Shown here: positions 35,526 to 45,138 of the stretch, piece by piece
How the letters are laid out: every line of letters begins with the position of its first letter
Position numbering within the stretch: position 1 is the first letter of the stretch
Assembly (NCBI RefSeq): GCF_006385705.1
Contig: NZ_VFRQ01000002.1
Location: forward strand, 248,001-312,000
Origin: Pontibacter mangrovi
Lineage (GTDB): Bacteria; Bacteroidota; Bacteroidia; Cytophagales; Hymenobacteraceae
Length of the DNA stretch: 64,000 bases
Direction: 5' to 3'
Made by a program: the position numbers and the translations under genes
The notes under the pieces: generated by a model
Databases searched by the model: none
Seen by the model: the letters and a program-made list of their open reading frames with translations, nothing else
Told to the model about the DNA's origin: nothing

Positions 35526-35813
35526 CTAGAACAGGGTTTCGCTTAAAAACCATATCAGGTACAGCAGCGCCGGCGCTATGAGCAGCAGAATGGTGCCAAA
35601 GTGCAGGCGCGTCCACTGCGGGTTCAGCAGCAGGCTCAGGTACGCCTCCACCGACAACAGCAGCGAGAAGTAGAACGTGATCTGCAGCAGCGTGTACACC
35701 ACGTTTGGTTCATTGCGCATATCCGCCGTGGTGTAAGCCAGAAACGAGATCACCATCCACGACAGCACCGTACCCAACAACACCTGCCCCGGCTTTATCT
35801 TTATGTTGTTCAT
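35526..35813 (-). CDS. Hypothetical three-helix membrane protein
   Basis: A 95-residue protein with three hydrophobic segments (about 12-26, 40-60 and 70-90) and short charged loops. No family was recognised. It starts 3 bases upstream of the PLDc_N gene's ATG side and is likely co-transcribed with it. The kbl terminator (35856-35885) lies just before it, so it should have its own promoter between 35814 and 35855, but no clear TAnnTTTG is present there. Confidence 0.65.
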   Translation of the reverse strand: MNNIKIKPGQVLLGTVLSWMVISFLAYTTADMRNEPNVVYTLLQITFYFSLLLSVEAYLSLLLNPQWTRLHFGTILLLIAPALLYLIWFLSETLF

Positions 35814-35855
35814 ACTTCTGATGTATCCTGAGTTTGATACAAGTTAGGAAAAAAT

Positions 35856-35885
35856 AAAGCCACTCCCATGGCAGGAGTGGCTTTT
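35856..35885 (-). terminator. Terminator of kbl
   Basis: An 11-bp stem (AAAGCCACTCC at 35856-35866 with 35874-35884), 7-base loop. Reading on the minus strand it runs into TTTATTTTTT, so it ends kbl; the plus strand also has TTTT. Confidence 0.88.
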
Positions 35886-35909
35886 CTATACTTTGGTGCG
35901 GATCTATAC

Positions 35910-37100
<1,191 letters not shown>

Positions 37101-37149
37101 AGTTTTGTTATTCGTTATACGTTGCTCGTTTTTCTCTTTTTAAGTATGA

Positions 37150-38373
37150 TCACTGGCCCGTGACATCGCCGGTCTCGTCCGGCTTTGGCGGTGGCCGACG
37201 CATAATGGGCCGTGGCCGTGGCGGCTTTGGTTTCGGCTGTTCTTCTTCCGGCTTTGTCGGCTCCTGTGGCTGCTCCGGCTCTTTTTCAGGCTGATTTATA
37301 CTTGTACTCTCTGTTTCGGATGCCTCGGCAGGCGGTTTTTGCAAAGCCACCGGCCGCTTGATAACGGGCCTCGGTCGCGGAGGCTTTGGCTTATCTTCCG
37401 CGGCAGGCGCCGGTGCTTCTGCAGGTGCTTCCGGTATACTTTGCTCCTCCTGCGGCTCTTCCTCCTTTGGCTTCTGCAGTGCCACCGGCCGTTTCATAAC
37501 CGGCCTTGGGCGTGGCGGTTTCGCAGCGGCCTCTTCTGTTGGCTGCGCTGGCGCTTCTTCAGGCTTTGGCTCTTCCTCCTGTGGTTGCTGCAGGGCGGTT
37601 GGCCGCTTGATAACCGGGCGTGGCCTTGGCGGCTTAGGTGTGTTTTCCAACGGGGCCTCTACCGAAGTCTGTTCCTGCTGCTCTTCCTCCGGTTTAGGCT
37701 GCTGCAACGCTACAGGGCGTTTTATCACCGGCCTTGGCCGGGCTGGCTTGGCTTCTGGCGTTTCCCCGGCAGCTGGTTTTATACTTTCTTCTGATGCCGT
37801 GGCGGCTGCGCTTTCTCCCTCCGGTTTCTGTAGCGCTGCCGGACGCTTGATCACCGGACGCGGGCGGGCAGCTGGCTTGGCTGGCTCCGTGCCCTCTGCT
37901 TTTTCTGCTGATGCTGTCTCCTCTGCCGCCGGCTTTGGTATTACCGGGCGCTTCACCACTGGCCTTGGGCGAGCGGCAGGCTTGGCCTCTTCTGCAGCGG
38001 CCGGCTTTTCTGTTGCCTCTCCCGTTGCTGGCCTTTGTATGGCGGCAGGGCGCTTTACCACTGGCCTTGGTTTCGGGGTGCTTTCTTCTGATGCGGCGGC
38101 GGGGGCAGCGGTTTCTTCTGCCACTGGCTTAGCCGCAACAGCCCTGCGTACGGCGGCCGGACGGGCAGCGGCTGGCGCTGGTTTCGGAATGTTCTCCTCA
38201 GCCAGGTGGTAACGCAGGCGCACGTCGTTGATCACCATCTTTACCTGCACCAGAAAGCTGTTGGGGTGCATTTGGGCGTACATCTCCTGCCACGCTGCAA
38301 AGCGCGCCGACTCCGAAGCCTCAAATGCGGCTTTGTCTATCCGTTTTTTTACCAGGAACTCCTCAAATGTCAT
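37150..38373 (-). CDS. Proline-rich protein with eight basic repeats
   Basis: A 407-residue protein. The first 65 residues form a small conserved-looking domain (MTFEEFLVKKRIDKAAFEAS..MHPNSFLVQVKMVINDVRLRYHLAEE). The remaining 340 residues are disordered and carry eight copies of a basic, proline-rich unit close to PRPRPVIKRPVALQKP (first near 100, last PRPRPIMRRPPPKP near 385), separated by acidic, Ala/Glu/Pro-rich spacers of 15-30 residues. No signal peptide or transmembrane helix is present. The alternation of basic units and acidic spacers suggests a scaffold or polyanion-binding role. It lies 49 bases downstream of kbl's start side but on the same strand, upstream of kbl, so both may share a message. 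Confidence 0.7.
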   Translation of the reverse strand: MTFEEFLVKKRIDKAAFEASESARFAAWQEMYAQMHPNSFLVQVKMVINDVRLRYHLAEENIPKPAPAAARPAAVRRAVAAKPVAEETAAPAAASEESTPKPRPVVKRPAAIQRPATGEATEKPAAAEEAKPAARPRPVVKRPVIPKPAAEETASAEKAEGTEPAKPAARPRPVIKRPAALQKPEGESAAATASEESIKPAAGETPEAKPARPRPVIKRPVALQQPKPEEEQQEQTSVEAPLENTPKPPRPRPVIKRPTALQQPQEEEPKPEEAPAQPTEEAAAKPPRPRPVMKRPVALQKPKEEEPQEEQSIPEAPAEAPAPAAEDKPKPPRPRPVIKRPVALQKPPAEASETESTSINQPEKEPEQPQEPTKPEEEQPKPKPPRPRPIMRRPPPKPDETGDVTGQ

Positions 38374-38545
38374 ATGCTTCAGGCCTTTAATGGCAATGCA
38401 AGTTAAGGTTTCGGGCTAAAACCGACTACCTGTACGCTGTTTTGCACCGCTTGCCTACAAATATAAGAAAATCCGCCTGCTGCCCTGTGGCAGGTTACCT
38501 ATACTTTACGCAGAGTTAACATTTCGTTAAGCCTCCACGCAGCCC

Positions 38546-38576
38546 TTTGCCCTGGCCTGCGGCAGGTTTACCTTTG
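38546..38576 (+). promoter_or_regulatory. Full-consensus promoter upstream of tdh
   Basis: TTTG at 38546-38549, exactly 19 bases, then TACCTTTG at 38569-38576: the best match to the Bacteroidetes promoter in the window. Predicted start near 38583. It leads to a terminator at 38607-38638 rather than directly to a gene. Confidence 0.72.
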
Positions 38577-38582
38577 TGCAGG

Positions 38583-38638
38583 TTAGTATTAGAGTAGGTT
38601 GATAATGGGCCGCATACCTTTGGGAGCGGCCCTTTTTT
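38583..38638 (+). ncRNA. Candidate small RNA or leader of tdh
   Basis: Between the full-consensus promoter (38546-38576) and a strong intrinsic terminator (7-bp stem GGGCCGC at 38607-38613 with 38626-38632, then TTTTTT to 38638) lie only about 55 bases without an ORF. This would give an RNA of about 55 nucleotides. tdh has its own possible promoter further down (38687-38715). It could be a free small RNA or a premature-termination leader controlling tdh. No known family was recognised. Confidence 0.45.
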
Positions 38639-38686
38639 CGCTCATCCCCCCAAGGCCCGGCGCCTGTTTCTTTCAGCAGTATATTT

Positions 38687-38715
38687 TTTGGATTGCCTTG
38701 AATTCGGTTACTTTG
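38687..38715 (+). promoter_or_regulatory. Probable tdh promoter
   Basis: TTTG at 38687-38690, 18 bases, TACTTTG at 38709-38715 (one base short of TAnnTTTG). Transcription would start about 15 bases before the ATG at 38737. Confidence 0.5.
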
Positions 38716-38736
38716 TGCAAAGTTTTTTTATACGCT

Positions 38737-39711
38737 ATGGCAAACACAAGTGACACGGTATTGGTGATTGGCGCCTGCGGGCAGTTGGGCTCTGAGCTGA
38801 CAATGGAGCTGCGCAAAATGTATGGGGAGGCAAACGTGGTGGCGGCAGACATTGCCCCGCCCAAGCAAGCCGACCTGCGCGATTCGGGCCCTTTTGAGAA
38901 GGTGGATGTGCTGGACACTAACGTGCTGGCCGAGTTGGCCTCCAAGTATAAATTCAAGCAGATTTACCACCTGGCGGCCGTGCTCTCGGCTACCGGTGAG
39001 AAGAACCCGAAGTTTGCCTGGAAGCTGAACATGGATGGCCTCTTTAACGTGCTGGACCTGGCCCTGGAGCACAAAGTGGAGAAAGTATACTGGCCAAGCT
39101 CTATCGCTGTTTTCGGCCCAAGCACGCCGCGCCGGCACACGCCGCAGCAAACCGTGATGGACCCGAACACCGTGTACGGCATCAGCAAGCAGGCTGGTGA
39201 GCGCTGGTGCGAATACTACTTCCAGAAGTATGGCCTGGACGTGCGCAGCCTCCGCTACCCTGGCTTGATCGGCTATAAAGCCCTGCCGGGCGGCGGCACT
39301 ACTGATTATGCCGTGGATATCTACCACAAAGCCCTGGCCGGCGAAACCTTCGAGTGCTTCCTGAGCGAAGATACCTACCTGCCGATGATGTACATGCCGG
39401 ATGCCCTGAAAGCTACCCTGGACCTGATGCATGCCCCGGCAGAAAGTATAAAAGTGCGCGACTCGTACAACCTGAGCGCCATGAGCTTTTCGCCAAAAGA
39501 GATCGCGGCCTCTATCCAGAAGTTCATCCCGGATTTTGAGATCGTCTACAAGCCGGACTCGCGCCAGAAGATTGCCGACTCGTGGCCGCAAAGCATTGAC
39601 GACAGCGCCGCGCAGCAGGATTGGGGCTGGACGCCACAGTATGACCTGGATGCCATGACAGAAGACATGCTGGTGAACCTGAAGAAGATGAAGCAGGAGC
39701 AAACAGTATAA
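38737..39711 (+). CDS. tdh: L-threonine 3-dehydrogenase, SDR type
   Basis: A 324-residue NAD-dependent epimerase-fold enzyme. It oxidises L-threonine to 2-amino-3-ketobutyrate, which KBL (35910-37100) splits to glycine and acetyl-CoA. The Rossmann motif GACGQLGSEL is near residues 10-19, the catalytic pair is Tyr147 and Lys151 in VYGISKQAGE, and the Ser is in WPSSIAVFGPSTP. These match the short-chain TDH of Bacteroidota and animals, not the zinc-dependent E. coli Tdh. The start at 38737 is chosen because the longer frame crosses the promoter. The general epimerase label is the alternative. Confidence 0.88.
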   Translation: MANTSDTVLVIGACGQLGSELTMELRKMYGEANVVAADIAPPKQADLRDSGPFEKVDVLDTNVLAELASKYKFKQIYHLAAVLSATGEKNPKFAWKLNMDGLFNVLDLALEHKVEKVYWPSSIAVFGPSTPRRHTPQQTVMDPNTVYGISKQAGERWCEYYFQKYGLDVRSLRYPGLIGYKALPGGGTTDYAVDIYHKALAGETFECFLSEDTYLPMMYMPDALKATLDLMHAPAESIKVRDSYNLSAMSFSPKEIAASIQKFIPDFEIVYKPDSRQKIADSWPQSIDDSAAQQDWGWTPQYDLDAMTEDMLVNLKKMKQEQTV

Positions 39712-39741
39712 ATTCTGTTCCCAAAGTATAAACCACAGGAG

Positions 39742-39770
39742 AAGGCGGTGCAGCAGCATCGCCTTTTTTT
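39742..39770 (+). terminator. Terminator of tdh
   Basis: Stem AAGGCGGTGC with GCATCGCCTT (one mismatch), 4-base loop, then TTTTTTT. Confidence 0.85.
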
Positions 39771-39973
39771 ATTTTGGATCAGGATGAACAGGATTCTTCA
39801 CCATTAACCTGCCGCAAGTTTAGCGATAGCGTAACTTGCGGCAGGAAGGCTCCGTGGCAGAAACATTTTTTCTCTGAGGAAAGATCACAACTTTAGGCCC
39901 ACTGCCTGGTTTACACAACACCACCAGCCGCACATAAGTATACTTCATCCTCAAACCCCGTACATCCTGATCT

Positions 39974-40699
39974 ATGATCGTAAACCCGATACCCGAAGGC
40001 TGGGAAGTGATCTACCAGCAGGCGCACGGCATACTGGCCGCAGAACTGGCGTACCAGCTGCAACCGGCGCTGCAGTGCGCGCACTGGGTGGAGACCTTGG
40101 TAGCCATTGCCAACCACGACAACCGCCAGCGCACCTGGCGCGGCAAAGACGGCCTTACTCCCGCCGGCGCTCCCGCCGATTTCACGCTGCAGCCCAACAC
40201 GCTGGAGCAGGCAAAGGCCCTGATGCATGCGGTGCGGTTTCAGGGGCGATGGGTGGCACTCCTCACTTCCCTGCACATGAGCTACCTGTACGAGAGCCGC
40301 CGCGGCGAGAGCAAAGCCACCGATACCTTTCTGGATGACCAGCGGGAGCTACAGCAAAATTGTCTCAAGAGCCTAAGGCTATCTCAAAAACAGGCAGAGC
40401 AGGCCTACGCCATCATGCAGTGGTGCGACCGCCTCTCGCTTATACTTTGCCGCAACGAACTGCCAGCCGATGAGCGGTCGCTGGAAATAGCCGCGGGGCC
40501 GGGCGGGAAAGTATACTTTGTAAAGCAGCTGCAGAACGAAACGGTACACGTGGAACCCTGGCCTTTTGCGCAAAATCAGTTTGAGGTGCAGGTAGAGTAC
40601 CGGGTGCTGCCACAGCTGCAGTTTAAGCATGACGACGAGCTGGCGCAGGCGCTGCACCAGGCGGAGGTAACATATAAAAAGTGGGCTTTACAGAAATAA
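39974..40699 (+). CDS. DUF3891 family protein
   Basis: A 241-residue cytoplasmic protein. Its N-terminal half (QQAHGILAAELAYQL, then LVAIANHDNRQRTW) and the middle LHMSYLYESRRGESKATD..LDDQRE match DUF3891, whose pattern of His and Asp residues resembles an HD-type all-helical hydrolase; this relation is inference. The C-terminal part is beta-rich. It stands alone between tdh and a thioredoxin-like gene. In the upstream gap, GATCAGGATG (about 39777) and its complement CATCCTGATC (about 39963) form a loose inverted repeat. Confidence 0.8.
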   Translation: MIVNPIPEGWEVIYQQAHGILAAELAYQLQPALQCAHWVETLVAIANHDNRQRTWRGKDGLTPAGAPADFTLQPNTLEQAKALMHAVRFQGRWVALLTSLHMSYLYESRRGESKATDTFLDDQRELQQNCLKSLRLSQKQAEQAYAIMQWCDRLSLILCRNELPADERSLEIAAGPGGKVYFVKQLQNETVHVEPWPFAQNQFEVQVEYRVLPQLQFKHDDELAQALHQAEVTYKKWALQK

Positions 40700-40807
40700 T
40701 GCACCCTTCACTTCTGCCTCCGTCTTAAATATTTGCCTTAACCCATATTTTCAAAAGCGCGTCTATACTTCTGTAACAGGTGGCATCACCCATCATATTA
40801 AACTAGA

Positions 40808-41131
40808 ATGATAATAGAATCTAACGACAACGAGCTAAGAAAATTAATATTTGAGCGAGAAAAGGTAATCGTGAAGTTTACAGACGAGACCTGCCCTATC
40901 TGCAAGGAAATGGAGCCGAAGTATAAAGGAATCTCCGAAGAGCCTGCGTACCAAACCATCGCTTTCCTGAAGATGGAAGCCAGGGAAAACCCCGTTTCGA
41001 GCCGCGAAGTGAAGCTGAAGGGAACGCCCTTCTTTGCCACCTACAGCAATGGCCTGCTAGCCGACTGCGGCATAGCCGCCACCGAGGCCGAACTGCGCGA
41101 TATGCTGCAAAAGCTGCTGCAGTACACCTGA
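40808..41131 (+). CDS. Thioredoxin-like protein
   Basis: A 107-residue thioredoxin-fold protein with the active-site motif CPIC in FTDETCPICKEMEPKY (about 29-41) and the cis-proline in KGTPFF (about 75). It lacks the Trp of classic thioredoxin (WCGPC), so it is a diverged member. There is no signal peptide, so it should be cytoplasmic. A role in disulfide reduction is likely and the partner is unknown. Single gene. Confidence 0.85.
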   Translation: MIIESNDNELRKLIFEREKVIVKFTDETCPICKEMEPKYKGISEEPAYQTIAFLKMEARENPVSSREVKLKGTPFFATYSNGLLADCGIAATEAELRDMLQKLLQYT

Positions 41132-41221
41132 CGCAACATTTTTTAAGGAACGACCTTTGCCCTGTAGCTGTTAACCAAAAAACCTGTGCTACCTTGCGCC
41201 GCTTTTTAAAACAGCTACCTT

Positions 41222-42676
41222 ATGCCGCTACACACCCTGCGTAAACTCCCCGTGCTGCTCCTGCTAATAATAGCGGGCTTTGCCCTGCCCGGCTGCTCCG
41301 GCACCGAGCAACTGGACACGGCAGCGCCTACCGCCGCCGCAGCAGCTATTCCGGCTTATACCCCGCGCCTTTCTTCTGTTACCGTGCCTGTCTCTATATC
41401 GGTGGCTGCCCTGGAAGAAAAACTGAACCAGGAGATAGCCGGCATCCTATACCAGGACACCAACCTGGCAGATGATAACCTGGCCGTAACCGTGGCCCGC
41501 AACGGGCACCTGAGCATGCGTGCTGAGCAGGACAAAGTATACTTCTCGGTGCCGCTGCGCGTGTTCGCCAAAGGCCGCTGGAAGTGGGATCCGTGCAAAA
41601 TATGCCCTTCTATCGATAAAACCGAGGACACCGCCTTTGACATCATCATTAAAACAGAAAGCAGGATCGGGCTGACGGAAGACTACAAAATCAACACCAT
41701 TACCAGCGGCAACTTTGTGTGGGGCGATACCAAACCGGTGCTGGAACTGGGGCCGCTGCGCATTGGCCTGGCCCGTTTTGTGGAGCCTGCGCTGCGCCAA
41801 CAGATGACCTCGCTCTCTAAACAACTGGACAAGGAACTGCAAAGCCGCCTGGACGTGAGAAAGTATATTGCCGAGGCCTGGCAGCAGCTGCAGCAGCCCC
41901 TGAAGCTGGACGACAACCTGAACGCCTGGCTTAGCGTGGCGCCACAGGAAGTACGCATGGCCCCGCTGCTGGCCCACAACGGCAGCCTGAACACCCGCCT
42001 TGGCCTCACCTCCTACATCACTGTTAGCACCAACGGCAAGCCGCAGGTACAGGCAAACAAGGCGCTGCCCAAACTGATCATAGACAGCCACATGGCCGAC
42101 GATATCCAGATCGGGCTGACGGCAAGTATACCGTATGCACACGCCAGCAAGATGGTGCAGGAGCAGGTGGCTAACCAGACTTATACTTTTGAGGAGGGAA
42201 AGAGCCAGATTACTGTAAGCGAGGCAGCCATTACCCCGGCAGGCAACCAACTGGTGCTGATGCTCGACATAGACGGCAAGACAAAGGCAGGCATTTTTAC
42301 GAAGAAGATCAGCGGGAAGATCTACCTGCGCGGCACGCCCTACTACAATGCCGAAACCGCCTCCATCCGGGTGCGCGATGTGGCTTACGACCTGGACACC
42401 AGAGATAAAATCCTGAGCGCCGCGAACTGGCTGGCTCAAAACCGCTTCGAGGAGATGATACAGCAGCAGGTAAGTATACCGGTGCAGCACGAGCTGGAAA
42501 ATGCCCGCCAAATGCTGCAGGCCATGCTCGACAAACAGGGGCAGGTAAACAAGTCGGTGCTGCTGCGCGGAAGTATAAAAGACATCACGCCCGAGAACCT
42601 TTACCTAACCCAAGATGGCATAAAAGCCGTTGTAAACGCCCGCGGCACACTAACCGCTACGGTAGATAAGCTGTAG
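41222..42676 (+). CDS. DUF4403 lipoprotein
   Basis: A 484-residue lipoprotein with signal ending in ALPGC (lipid Cys at 25). It covers a full DUF4403 domain: SVTVPVSISVAALEEKLNQEI near 58, a conserved VRVFAKGRWKWDPC-like block, LEPLRIGLARFVEP-like text, and AEAWQQLQQPLKL. The protein is made of two lipid-transfer-like (TULIP-type) halves by proposal; this is inference. It should face the periplasm from a membrane anchor. It is common in Cytophagales and of unknown function. Six AAGTATA/TATACTT copies fall inside this single gene. Confidence 0.85.
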   Translation: MPLHTLRKLPVLLLLIIAGFALPGCSGTEQLDTAAPTAAAAAIPAYTPRLSSVTVPVSISVAALEEKLNQEIAGILYQDTNLADDNLAVTVARNGHLSMRAEQDKVYFSVPLRVFAKGRWKWDPCKICPSIDKTEDTAFDIIIKTESRIGLTEDYKINTITSGNFVWGDTKPVLELGPLRIGLARFVEPALRQQMTSLSKQLDKELQSRLDVRKYIAEAWQQLQQPLKLDDNLNAWLSVAPQEVRMAPLLAHNGSLNTRLGLTSYITVSTNGKPQVQANKALPKLIIDSHMADDIQIGLTASIPYAHASKMVQEQVANQTYTFEEGKSQITVSEAAITPAGNQLVLMLDIDGKTKAGIFTKKISGKIYLRGTPYYNAETASIRVRDVAYDLDTRDKILSAANWLAQNRFEEMIQQQVSIPVQHELENARQMLQAMLDKQGQVNKSVLLRGSIKDITPENLYLTQDGIKAVVNARGTLTATVDKL

Positions 42677-42787
42677 TCTTTGGACGCAAGATATTAGACA
42701 CAAGATTCAAGACTTCTTAGCAACAGGAAGGCCTGCCAAGTATGACAGCAGTTATGTTATACTTTTCAGCCTGAGTCAACTCAATAA

Positions 42788-43522
42788 TCAAAGCTTCTTA
42801 ATCGGCTTGGGGCTGTTAAACACTTTCTCCGGCACTTTAGCGGGCGCGGCTATATGGAACAGCTCAAAGTCGCTTTGGGGGTTGCTGCGGTCGCTGGCCA
42901 GTTTTATACTTCCGTAGTCGCGGTAGTCGCTCCAGCGGCGGGTAAAGGCCGGCTCCGCATCCTCGTAGTTCCGGAAGAAAGCCCACTGCGTTACCAGCCC
43001 CTGCTCCTTGTCCACCCATACTTTATACTTGTTCTGCGGCGTCAGCCCCACCTCCTCAAATGTCATCTGCAGCACATCGGCCGGGGCGCCGTCCATTGTT
43101 TTTTCTTCGCCCAAATAGGTTAAGTTCACGCCGGGGTCCAGCAGCTTAAAGGGCATCACCAGCCAGTAAGAGTTGTTTATCCAGAGGGCGTAGGCCTGCT
43201 CCAGCAGCTTCTGCTTTTCCTCCCCGTCCGGCAGTTCCCGGCCATCGGCGTATACTTTCCCGTTTTTGGTGTCGATGTTCATCACGGCCACCAGGCTGTC
43301 CATCTCCCAACGGAAGCGGTGCTGCTGCTTGTCCCACACCTGGTACTGGTCGTTAAAGGTCCAGGCAAGGTAGCGGGTATCTTCCCAGCCTTTTTCGCCG
43401 CCCATGTTGTCTAGCACGCGGCGGGCTATTTGCTCAGCTTTATTTTCGGGGGATTGTGCGCAGGCGAGCGGCAACAGCAGCAGGCACAGGAGCAATGGTT
43501 TCAGCAGGTGTCGGTGGGGCAT
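42788..43522 (-). CDS. Periplasmic lipoprotein, LolA-like fold
   Basis: A 244-residue protein starting at the ATG at 43522 (signal MPHRHLLKPLLLCLLLLPLAC; the longer frame to 43594 is rejected because the signal would be internal). The mature part runs as repeated antiparallel strands (YLAWTFNDQYQVWDKQQHRFRWEMD; KVYADGRELPDGEEKQKLLEQAYALWINNSYWLVMPFKLLDPGVNLTYLGEE), resembling outer-membrane lipoprotein-sorting (LolA/LolB-like) and DUF6503 proteins. No catalytic residues are recognised. The gene converges with the DUF4403 gene. Confidence 0.7.
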   Translation of the reverse strand: MPHRHLLKPLLLCLLLLPLACAQSPENKAEQIARRVLDNMGGEKGWEDTRYLAWTFNDQYQVWDKQQHRFRWEMDSLVAVMNIDTKNGKVYADGRELPDGEEKQKLLEQAYALWINNSYWLVMPFKLLDPGVNLTYLGEEKTMDGAPADVLQMTFEEVGLTPQNKYKVWVDKEQGLVTQWAFFRNYEDAEPAFTRRWSDYRDYGSIKLASDRSNPQSDFELFHIAAPAKVPEKVFNSPKPIKKL

Positions 43523-43664
43523 GGCATTGGTGTTGGTTGCGTTGCGTTGTACGGATTTATACTTGCACAGGATGCTGCCAAGGTGCTCCGGCAAAGGCTG
43601 TTTTAACCCATTGCAGAGGCGCTGCGTAGTTTAGAACCATACCTGAAACAGATACACATGCCCT

Positions 43665-44627
43665 ATGGCCAGATATACTCTTAAAGGAATTTTCCAGCTG
43701 CTAAAGTCTTCCGTAAACGGCTTTCTGGACGCCAACTCGCTCCGGCTGGCGGCTGCACTGGCGTTCAACGCCATCTTCTCCATCCCGCCGCTGCTGCTCA
43801 TCATCATTAAGGCGGCAGGCTTTTTCTTTGGCGAAGAGGCCGTGTCGGGGAAGCTGGAGGAGCAGGTATCCACCGCCATTAGCCAAGACGCTGCCTCCTC
43901 TATCCAAACCATGGTGCAGAATGCCAGCACAACCGAATCGTCTGGCTGGGCCATGTGGGTGGGTATCGGCACCTTGATCTTCGCCTCCACTACCTTTTTC
44001 GCCACGCTGCAGCAGTCGCTCAACAGCGTCTGGAACCTGAAGGTAAAGCCAACCAACAACATTCTGTACATGGTCAAGGAGCGCGTTTTTTCTTTCGGTC
44101 TGATCCTGAGCATCTCGCTGCTCATGCTCATCTCGTTTGTCATCAGTGCGGCCATCTCGGTGCTGAGCGATTACATCACTGGCATGATACCCGGAATAGG
44201 CTATTGGCTCATCAAGGTACTCGATTTTGTCATCTCCGTTGGCCTGATCACGCTGCTGTTCGCCCTCATCCTCAAGTACCTGCCCGATGCCTACATCCGC
44301 TGGAAAGACACGTTGATCGGGGCGCTCATCACGGCCATACTTTTCACGGTCGGTAAATTCCTCATCAGCTGGTACATCGGCACCTCCGACCCCGGCTCTG
44401 CCTACGGTGCGGCGGGCTCCATCATCCTGATACTTGTCTGGATCTACTATTCCTCCATGATCGTGTTTTTCGGGGCGGAGTTTACGCAGCAGTACGCCCG
44501 CAAGTATGGGCAGCGCATTTCTCCAAAAGAGCACGCCGTGTTTGTGGAAGAGCGGGAAATTAAAGACAAACCCAAGGACCTGGAGGGCACCGGCAGGCCG
44601 CATGCCGAGGGCAGGTTTAAAGGCTGA
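43665..44627 (+). CDS. YihY/BrkB family inner-membrane protein
   Basis: A 320-residue membrane protein with six hydrophobic helices and the YihY signatures RLAAALAFNAIFSIPPLLLIII near 25-45, NSVWNLKVKP, and SAYGAAGSIILILVWIYYSSMIVFFGAEFTQQYARKYG near 245-285. The C-terminal 40 residues are charged and cytoplasmic. The family was once called ribonuclease BN or BrkB; its true function is unclear, and a transport or membrane-structuring role is often supposed. Length is normal. Single gene followed by dispersed repeat B. Confidence 0.9.
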   Translation: MARYTLKGIFQLLKSSVNGFLDANSLRLAAALAFNAIFSIPPLLLIIIKAAGFFFGEEAVSGKLEEQVSTAISQDAASSIQTMVQNASTTESSGWAMWVGIGTLIFASTTFFATLQQSLNSVWNLKVKPTNNILYMVKERVFSFGLILSISLLMLISFVISAAISVLSDYITGMIPGIGYWLIKVLDFVISVGLITLLFALILKYLPDAYIRWKDTLIGALITAILFTVGKFLISWYIGTSDPGSAYGAAGSIILILVWIYYSSMIVFFGAEFTQQYARKYGQRISPKEHAVFVEEREIKDKPKDLEGTGRPHAEGRFKG

Positions 44628-44649
44628 TTTTTGGTTGCTCAATGGCTTG

Positions 44650-45062
44650 TCGCAAGTGTCTGCAGCACCGGGTCCAACCACCCCTTCCCCTCCTTAGCCA
44701 AAAAGGGGAAATATACTTGTTCCATAGCAATAGCGGTGGCTATCGAAAACTGATCCCAGTCCTTGGGTGGGGGTAGGGGCCTCCCGGCCTTGAGGGAGCC
44801 AAGTATGAAATGCTACTATAGTCACGTAAGACTGAGGATAAGCAGTTGCTTGAAAGGATAGCTTGTGTCAAGCTTTAGGAAGCAGCGGCTATGGAAGTAT
44901 AGCTTGGTTCCAGTTGAAGGGAGCAGTCACTATGAAAAAGTATAAACAGAAGTAAGTATAAAGTATGGCCAAAGTATATAAAGCCACAGGCTGCAAGCCC
45001 GCGCCGGCGGAGGCTAAAGTATAAAGGCACAAGCGGACGCTTGCGCCAGGGATTAACCAAAG
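44650..45062 (-). repeat. Dispersed long repeat, copy B
   Basis: Read on the minus strand this stretch matches copies A (15410-15910) and C (62300-62850): GCGCAAGCGTCCGCTTGTGC near 45040, GCCTTTATACTTTAG, CAAGCTATCC, CTCAGTCTTA, GGCTCCCTCAAGGCCGGGAG, ACTGGGATCAGTTTTCGATA, and the closing CCCTCCTTA / GGGGTGGTTGGACCCGG block near 44670. It also holds five AAGTATA copies within about 90 bases (44938-45025). There is no gene. Limits are approximate. Confidence 0.75.
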
Positions 45063-45138
45063 CCTGATCTATAACAAAACAGCCCCTGCTACACTAGCAG
45101 AGGCCGCTCATTTATACTTTATATTCTAGCTTTATACC

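Noticed and set aside
43701-44681. 326-codon open frame antisense to the YihY-like gene
   Set aside because: It is an artefact of GC-rich codon use; the plus-strand product has clear family signatures.
44935-45025. Motif cluster as a CRISPR array
   Set aside because: Units are 7-8 bases with irregular spacing and there are no cas genes.
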